Position numbers and translations under genes: made by a program
Origin: Nemopilema nomurai
Lineage: Eukaryota > Cnidaria > Scyphozoa > Rhizostomeae > Rhizostomatidae
Length of the DNA stretch: 64,000 nucleotides
NCBI GenBank assembly: GCA_003864495.1
Contig: ML133443.1
Span: 2,417,486 to 2,481,485 of the forward strand
Direction: 5' to 3'
Shown here: in pieces, positions 56,533 to 64,000 of the stretch
Layout of the letters: every line of letters begins with the position of its first letter
How positions within the stretch are numbered: position 1 is the stretch's first letter
The notes under the pieces: model-generated
What the model saw: only the letters and a program-made list of their open reading frames with translations
Database searches by the model: none
Told to the model about the DNA's origin: nothing

Positions 56533-59500
56533 TCAGGTTGACTGAGAAGGCAGAATGCCTGGATTTAGGTAATCATACCCGCACTTTCTCCTTTTATTGT
56601 GCATGTTTATTTTTGAAGCTGCCTCTCTCAATGAGCCAAGAAACCTATAATAAACAAAAGTATAGAAGAGATCTGCCCAGACAGAATATTAAAGAGTCAA
56701 AGTGCTTATAAACAAACTGTTTATTTGAAGGTTTTTTTTAATTTAACTTGGTTCCATAAACATTTTACCAATTTGGTTTGCATAAAAGATTCTGTTAGAG
56801 ATGGAAACATGGAGGGAAGCCAAATAAGTGTTTGCATGCTACACATGAATAACTGCTGATTACATAAGTATCATGGATACGAAAACAGTTCCTCAAAGTA
56901 ATAAAGGAAGCATTCTTGCAATGAAAATTTTTAAGGGTAACTGGGAGCAAAGAAATGGGTCAACGAATTGCAATCAACTGAGTTATTACTAATAGCTTAT
57001 TTTACAGCAATGTTTGTGAATGTTTTTTATAGACTACATGATGCTTACAAGAAAGGGGTGCTAGCATCCTCATTTGAAGCTTGCTATGATGGTGCACTAA
57101 ATGCTATGTACAGTTAGGATAGGGTGCTAAGAAGAGGGCGATAGCAACGTGGAGGGGGGGGGGTTGGTTAACAAAGGATGATAGCAAGAGGACGATAGCA
57201 AGAGGGCGATGAAAAGAGGGCGATAAAGAGGGGCGATAGCAAGAGGGCGATAAAGAGGGGCGATAGCAAGAGGGCGATAACAAGAGAGAGACAGTAAGAG
57301 CTGTTCACAAAAAGGCTAAAATAAGAGGATGATAGCAGAAGGGCTGAAAGCAAGAGGGCGATAAAAAAGGGCGGTAGCAAGAGGGCGGTAGCAAAAGGGC
57401 GATAGCAAGATGGCGATAAAAAGAGGGCGGTAGCAAGAGATGCTGATAGCAAAAGGGCGATAGCGAGACGGTGATAATGAGAGGTAGATAACGAGAGGGA
57501 GATAACAAGAGGGACTAGATTGCAGAGAAGGTCCACTGACAGTGCTTACCTGTGCTTAGCTGCAACCGAGATCGGGTCATGTTGAAACTGAGATCTGGTG
57601 TCGGCCATTCCGCTCGTCTCTCTTTCGCTAACAAGTTTGTTGACAACTATGATTTCTGCCGTTGTGTGCTTCATTGGTAGACAGTCGATAATGTATGACA
57701 TGCTCAACGGATCCTTTATTTTGATAGAGTGATAAAGGTCAAAGGACAAATCGATCAAAGGTTATAATCAGGGGTCAGAGGCCATTCGTGTGCACTTAGC
57801 AATCACGTTCAAAACATGACTCCGAGACACTGATAAGGCACCCGCTACAGATAATGAGCCATCTTCAAGTGATCCCAGGAGAAGCTTAATCTACTCTTAG
57901 GTCACATGTGTTGCGTTGCAAGGAAAGTAAGTTCATGATTCTTTTTACTCAAGCCTTTTGCTGGTAAAAGATGCTGCTGTCTTTTGCTTTTTGTCTTGTC
58001 TTGCGCCTAATATATATCGCAAAATGGAGCTCAGTTTTTAAATAGAGCTTTCTTGTGTGACAGTACTTTGAATTCTTTTAAAAATCAGAAGCAAATTTTT
58101 CCCTTCTTCGAAACATTGTTGCTTTATGATATCTTTAAGATTTGCTTTCCCCAAATCGAATTATTTCGTATAGTTATGAATATGTTTGCCATATAACATT
58201 ATGATGCAGTTTGGGTCTCTGTTGCCAAATGTCTGTTGAACTTCCTTGTATGAAAGCCATTGAGTGTTTAAAAAGATTTAACCTGGCCGATACAAGATGG
58301 CGATTGTTGCAATAAAGAAGTCATACCTTTGAGTTGGGTGGAGCCCCTCTAAGGGCCATGGGGTAGTTGGGGATGAAGGCGCATTCGTCATAAGTTGGCA
58401 GGTTCACGGCCGCGTTCTCCACCGTGCTTAGGAATATGATGGAGGTAAGCGTCTCCACAAGCTGGCTTGTATTACTAAACTTGCCATCACCTGGGACACC
58501 CTGCGTTGAAAGAAAACTCGTAAGGTACTCCTATTGGCTGATAGTGGCATAAGATGGATGACAAGGTGGCCAAATAAGGATAAACAGAGGATAAAACATA
58601 AATACGAATATTTTATATGCTACATTCAAATGAAAATGAAATATTTTGTAATCCTTGACTTGTAATCCATGTTCCAACTTTTATCAATGCTCCTAACCTC
58701 AAGTTGTAACTTTTTACACCACTTCTTGCGATTCAGTTCAGAAAATGCTTATTGTGTGTAAAAAACTATTCGGTTCTGTTCATAGAGATGATTTTTATAG
58801 ACATAAATGCGTTTACTAGCACGGAACAAACTTTTCTTTGTCATCACCCTATTTGACACCACTAGAAACGGAAGACATAAGCCGTACAATTGAAGCCCCC
58901 GGCGAAGCCTATATCTGATGCCATTAGTATATACTGTCACTCCGAAAAAAGCATACTGTTTGAAACAGCAACATTTGTAAACAAAGCATACGACAAAATT
59001 TTTCCGTTTAAATCCTTTAATGGCTTTTGTTGTGTCTTAATGCTTTCAACGTCGAAGAAAAATGGATTTCTCACCTTCAGGCTGCAGCCATCTTCACTGA
59101 CCAATTCTTGGGCCCAATTTTGAATCTCGTAGTCATTTTGCAATTTCTCTTCACTATCTGGAAGTAAACATAAATTCCCGATGAACGTATAACATTTTTC
59201 ACTTCAGGGAGGTTCTGAGAATTATCATCGGGTTGGTAAGCTTTCCAAAGCTAAACATAAAATATGAATGTGTTAATGCCAGTTTTTAGTCAGACCACCA
59301 AACACAACATGTGACATAAACATAATGGTACTAACATAAACATAGTAGAATGGTACAAAATTTGCACAAAATTGTCTAGAAAGCATTTATTGTGCCAAGA
59401 CGTATCACAATCACATGAGATGAACAACTCGGAACCTCCTGTCGTCTGTATATCAAGCAAACTTTTGTTCTACTTAGAAGATCGCAGTTACTGCATCCAA

Positions 59501-62500
59501 ATGACTAATGAATTGAGCAACCAATAACGCTTTAATTTCTGCTCGAAATCTGCATTAAAACTTTGATGCAAAGAGAAATTATTTCCAACATCTATCAAAT
59601 GATGTCTTCACCACTAAGCAGATTGCGCTTGAATTTTGTTCAAATTCTAAGTTTAAACTTTGAATTATAATAGAGAACAACATAAAACTTATATTATATT
59701 GACAAAATATATTAGAATAATTTAAAAAATAATGGAATTATCTTCTGGTATGTAAAATGAGATTCAGTTGAATAGATGAGGAAATCATATTTGCCAATAG
59801 TTATAGAAATAACGTTATAACAGTAACTATATAAATGTTCCAATAGTATAAAAAATATAGTTTCTATAACGTTAAATTTTATAAATATTTTGTTACGAAA
59901 CACTATTCTATTTAGAAAAAGGAATTACTAAAAAAGCTACGTACCATAGTTTCCGTATACAATGCTTGTTACATATTTTTCCATGACTTCATGTAAAAGC
60001 AAGCCATCATCTCTGTAGGGGTAATCTGGGATTGTTTCAGGGTCAGCCACCTTAAATTAAAAAGAGATTTTCAAAAATATAGACTCTTGAAAGCTAGATA
60101 GTTTTAAGGTAGCGAGAAGCAATAAAAAGTAATGTCAGAAAAAGCAGGTTAGAATGAGCATCATGACTATAATGTTATATAATATCTATTTGATGAAAAG
60201 CAACTTAATGACACACAAAATACTACACGCTTGGAAAAAACACAATTTAACCCTGTACAGTTTAAAACAACATTGTAAAGTAAAATGATATTTCAAGAAA
60301 AACAAGAAATGAATAATTCAGATTGCTGTAAACATTATATAGAATACAAGAAAATGCATAAAATGTAACAGATAATTAAAACGTAATAGTGAATAAAATC
60401 AAGCCACAATTCAATATGATATAGTATAATTTTATCCTTAACTTACGCCATTTGCTTCAAGAAATTTAGGAAGACAGCCATGAAGATCTAAGCGCCATTC
60501 ACTCATACTGAAAAACATTTTATGTCACAGAACACACTGCACCAACTATCGTTAACAACTAGTTTCTAAGGAATAAGTCGAGATCTGAGATGCATCTGCA
60601 AAGAGAGTCAAAACAAAACAAAAACCATTAATTTCATTTATAATTACTTCAGTCAAAAAGCCTGGATCAAACTTCATTCTCCATGTCCAAGAAATCGAAG
60701 GTACAAGAATCAAAAGGGAAGACAAGGCTCTTTCGGAAAATATTTCCTCATTGGATGTTAATGTCATTGAAGCATCAGTTTCCAATTTACACTCGTTTCC
60801 ATTGACCAGAATGATCCTAGGTCAATTAGAGTTCTAAATTGCAAGCATTTTAAAACAAAACATCATTCTGTAACACCAAGGCTGCACTGCCTTTCTCGTT
60901 ATTATAAGGACCAAACTAGACATACTATCTCTTAATCAGCTCGTTCATTCCGTTAACTCCGATGTTAGTTACGTAGTCCATCCATCCTCCGGGGGCAGAC
61001 AAAAAGCTCATCTCAAAACTGAAGTGACAAAATGAAAGATCAGATATGTCTGGCTATTCAAATCTAATAATGGGAAGGATGCTTGTTTTTCAACTATGCA
61101 AAACAGATGTAATCTAAGGGTAGGGTATAGTCGCCGATCACAAGTAGTGTGTTATCTCTTGCAAGACTCTTATGACTTGCATTTTCACACAAAAAGAAGC
61201 AATCAAAAGAATTATTTACGCCTTGTTTTACTTTCTTTTGTTAGTTCAATTTAAGACTCAGTAACCTTTTACGTAAAATTAACAACTTCAAACGAAGCTA
61301 TTTGGAAATGATATTTAAATTTGCTAATTGCTCAGGCAGAATTAAAAAAGTAGAATAAAAAAACAAATTTGAAATATGCATAAGATATCTATGGGAATGT
61401 TGAAAACTTCAGGCAAATATATATAATGTGCTATTCTCTAGTTAATGCGTCTTGAGCTATTTTCAAAACAGATAGCTCGAGAAGAGACCGGTAAAGGAAT
61501 TATTTACTTATTGATCGAAAGCACATATCGAAGGTATGGTCCAAGTAGGCGGAAAATGGGATGCGATGGTGACAAATGACGGTGCACTGAAATTGCGACC
61601 ATTTCAAGGACCATGTGAGTTCCCGCTGAAACCAATGAAGAGCTTGAAGAGCATGACATGTAATATTTCAAAACAGAGACAAAATTCGACCGACAGTTAT
61701 TCATAGATCACAAAAAGTTGTGAATTAAGACGTGTAATTCTTGATTAATCGAAAAAAGGCGTTGATGACTGACTCTTTTAAGTAGACTTGGCCAAGATAT
61801 AGCCAAATGAGAATAAATAAAAATCATGACCTGGGTATTAAAAAACCAACATTGTTCCTAAAACTTGCATCCAGTGGTCAGAAAATATTTTATCGGTTAC
61901 GCCAATTGCTAACATTGTTATCAATCTGGAGCACGTGATTGGCTTATGCACATTTAGATGCAAGGCGAAAACAAACCTTTTCACGACAAAGGTATGACTC
62001 GATTTAAAACATGAAGCTTTGCAACACAAAGTAGGAGGCAATGCCTACCGAAAAGCAAACAGGACCGGTGAAATGCCGAATCAGCACAGTTGAACCACAT
62101 TTTAGCAGCCAACCAGACATGCTCTTGATCGGTCGGAAAGAAGACCTATAAGGCATTAATCCGTCATAAGTTCTTCTACATAAAAACTTTAATAATAATC
62201 GTACGAGGTTTTGGTAATTTCATCTAAAAAGGTAAATATAAATAAATTCATTGATGAAAAGTTAGAATGCTCTTGGTCAGCTGGAAAGAGCACCTATAAG
62301 GCATTAATCTGTCATAAGTTCTTCTACATAAAAACTGTAATAATCATCTTACGAGGTTTTCGAAATTCGACTTAATAAAGTTAATATTAATAAATTCATT
62401 GATGCAAAGTAAAAATGCTTTTGGTCAGTTTGAATGAAAACATTAACGACATAAATCCGTCATAAGTTTCTTCATATAAAACTGATTCGATAATCATGGT

Positions 62501-63937
62501 TCGCGGTTTATGTATATTGATATAAAAAGGGAAAGAATGGTAAATATATTGACTAACAAAGTAAAAATATCTTACTGGGTTGTTCTCCGTCTTCTCCTGA
62601 TACAGCTGGATAGCAATTGGCATCAAGTGGTTCTCCGAGTTCAAATAAAATAATGCAATAGGACTTGGTATCTGAAATGAAAATGTTAATGATTATTTAA
62701 GAGAATATTATATGTCAAAAGTATGGGAACAGAAACAAATTATTTTGAAAACCTGCTATTTACACTGCAATGACATATGCATACTCCGAATATTTTGCTT
62801 GCTTAAAGATCAAGCTTCGAAGGGGTGTAGCACTAAAAATAAAATCTGACTCCAATCTTTTCTACTTTCTACGACATTAATTTGGCACTTTCCTCGCCCG
62901 CTCAACCCCAAACTCAACTCTCTCTTCGCGCTGTCTACTCTTTAAACTAGTTCCGGCGATTCCGGATAGCCACCAAACAAAGTCTTGTAAAAAGTGATTT
63001 GTAACTTTTCTTTAGATTGTGTCGTCAAATTGGCTTACCTTGTTATTGTTTTGGATGTCGGAAAATCCGTCGAGAATTTTATGATTTACTATAAATATCT
63101 TCTTGCTCTCTATCGCTTCACTGAACTTCTTTCCTTCGAGGAACTGTTCCAGCTCGCCACTATCGGCACCAAAACTATTGGAAAACATTAAAAAAAAGTC
63201 ATTTTGAGAAAAGCTTCAATAAGAAACCTGGCCAAACGTCCTTCAAAAACGCGTCTCTCAGATTGTAAAACATTACACGGTTGAAATATAGAGGGAAAAC
63301 ATTGGCTCCGACGCAGGTTGAGGGGCCAAGGAAGATTTTAACAATCATAACAAAAGATATTTGGAAAAGCTCTATTGTTTTACAACAAAGTGCGGGGGCC
63401 ATGGCCCCCCGGCCCCCCCCCCCTTTGTCAGAGGCCCTGGAAAGTTTGGCCTTAAAAATTCAATGAGCATGATTCATTTAACCTGTAATTGAAGAATCCA
63501 TTTATAGGTGCATTCAATATTAAAAGGTTTGAATAAGCCATCAAGACAGAAGACAGGTATACAAAGCGTCTATTTTTCAATATGACCTTAATTCAGCAAA
63601 AACAACTTAGAAAAGATAAGCAATTATTCCTTTAGGGTATCAATACAGTAATGAGGAAAGAAGTTTTCAGAACCTTTAACGAAAATAATTAAATATTACT
63701 TTCAGCATTCCAAGGTTCTAGTCAGGATTTATCAACCTATCTTGGCTAACATAATTCCACTTTGAGTTACAAATTAACATAACATTCTTCTGATTTCGTT
63801 TCTAAGTCATAAAGTGAGGTTGAAATATATTCAACATACTTTTCGGGTAACTCTTTACAAAGTTGAATAGATCTCGGGTTGCATCCAATTATCCTTTGTT
63901 CACCAAAGTGAATGTCAGACTTCCATTCATCCATACA
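56533..63937 (-). CDS. Lipoxygenase-family protein lacking iron ligands, C-terminal 445 residues, 5' part outside window
   Basis: Exons in coding order: 63937-63840, 63174-63039, 62671-62576, 62145-62049, 61625-61508, 61018-60926, 60507-60447, 60050-59945, 59157-59075, 58500-58327, 57713-57550 and 56644-56533. All join in frame (1338 bases with stop). Lipoxygenase landmarks in order: FGEQRIIGCNP, LMPIAIQLYQ, VWLAAKMWFNCAD, GTHMVLEMVAISVHRHL, HPIFRLLGPYLRYVLSIN, SAPGGWMDYVTNIGVNG, DYPYRDDGLLLHEVM, YEIQNWAQEL, NAAVNLPTYDECAFIPN and YDYLNPGILP. Iron ligands: position 1 His is Leu (codon 62055-62053), position 2 His is kept (61617-61615), the His of HAAVN is Asn (58416-58414), the Asn is kept (58404-58402), and the C-terminal Ile is missing (the protein ends QST). 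The family normally oxygenates polyunsaturated fatty acids; this protein probably cannot. The PLAT (or allene-oxide-synthase) N-terminus lies beyond 64000. Confidence 0.93.
56645..57549 (-). other. Last intron of the lipoxygenase-like gene
   Basis: 905 bp, containing the GATAGCAAGAGGGC minisatellite (57125-57515) and otherwise unique AT-rich sequence. The phase-2 junction joins AAGCACAG to GTTTCTTGG. Confidence 0.8.
57125..57515. repeat. Purine-rich minisatellite, 14-18 bp unit
   Basis: Over twenty degenerate copies of GATAGCAAGAGGGC. It lies in the last intron of the lipoxygenase-like gene. The 122-codon minus ORF inside it (57168-57536) is low-complexity repeat translation. Confidence 0.9.
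57714..62048 (-). other. Remaining lipoxygenase introns 3' of exon 4
   Basis: Introns of about 420-890 bp between the exons listed for the gene. They are AT-rich, and I see no nested gene, RNA or transposon in them. Confidence 0.45.
62119..62560. repeat. 149-bp tandem triplication including a splice acceptor
   Basis: Three copies start at 62119, 62268 and 62417, each with TGCT(C/T)TTG-TC, CATAAATC or CATTAATC and CGTCATAAGTT or TGTCATAAGTT. The first copy covers the start of the lipoxygenase exon 62145-62049 and its acceptor. The second keeps the acceptor AG, while the third has lost it. They sit in the intron between exons 62671-62576 and 62145-62049. Confidence 0.88.
62672..63839 (-). other. 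Lipoxygenase introns near the right edge
   Basis: Two introns (63038-62672 and 63839-63175). The second contains a C-run at about 63405-63423. Otherwise nothing recognised. Confidence 0.45.
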
Positions 63938-64000
63938 CTAGACAATTGCAATGTTATTAGAAATGGCATCAGAGATTACACGACTTTAAACGTAAACATT
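63938..64000 (-). other. Intron sequence at window edge
   Basis: Upstream of the acceptor TCTAG for the first visible lipoxygenase exon. The gene continues to the right. Confidence 0.6.

Noticed and set aside
57168..57536. 122-codon minus ORF rich in Leu, Ser and Ala
   Set aside because: Translation of a purine-rich minisatellite inside a lipoxygenase intron.
60552..60785. 77-codon minus ORF between lipoxygenase exons
   Set aside because: It lies wholly in an intron; the flanking exons already join in frame and match the family without it.

Overview
This is eukaryotic, almost certainly metazoan, nuclear DNA. It is AT-rich and intron-dense, with canonical GT-AG introns, two minor-spliceosome introns and many repeats. 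A cnidarian (probably anthozoan) source fits the coral-type lipoxygenase and the G-rich and hairpin repeat debris, but that assignment is inference.

Layout. (1) 1-598, minus: the 5' coding part of TMEM67 (meckelin), a ciliary transition-zone membrane protein, running off the left edge. (2) 599-932: a compact head-to-head promoter region. (3) 933-44427, plus: a complete POLR3A, the largest subunit of RNA polymerase III, reconstructed here as 42 exons encoding 1397 residues with every exon junction in frame. Introns 31 and 41 are U12-type; intron 31 appears to end in CG instead of AG. (4) POLR3A intron 23 holds an intronless, antisense class A GPCR gene (17870-19057). (5) POLR3A intron 36 (10.4 kb) holds three tandem same-strand two-exon genes for small secreted cysteine-rich proteins that look IL-17-like. 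Each has a TATA box about 100 bp before its ATG, a tiny signal-peptide exon ending at a GTGAGT donor, and a phase-0 intron. (6) 44.9-55.9 kb: an 11 kb satellite of about 59 copies of a 186-bp monomer carrying a perfect 14-bp palindrome. (7) 56.5-64.0 kb, minus: the C-terminal 445 residues of a lipoxygenase-family gene in 12 exons, continuing beyond the right edge. It keeps the fold motifs but has lost three of the five iron-ligand residues, so it looks like an intact pseudo-lipoxygenase.

TMEM67 and POLR3A are housekeeping genes that probably share a promoter. The nested GPCR, the nested cytokine-like cluster and the lipoxygenase-like gene are lineage-specific material around them; a link between the cytokine-like cluster and the lipoxygenase-like gene in immunity or lipid signalling is only a guess. 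The strongest candidates for something undescribed are the nested cytokine-like triplet, the non-catalytic lipoxygenase and the odd U12 intron.
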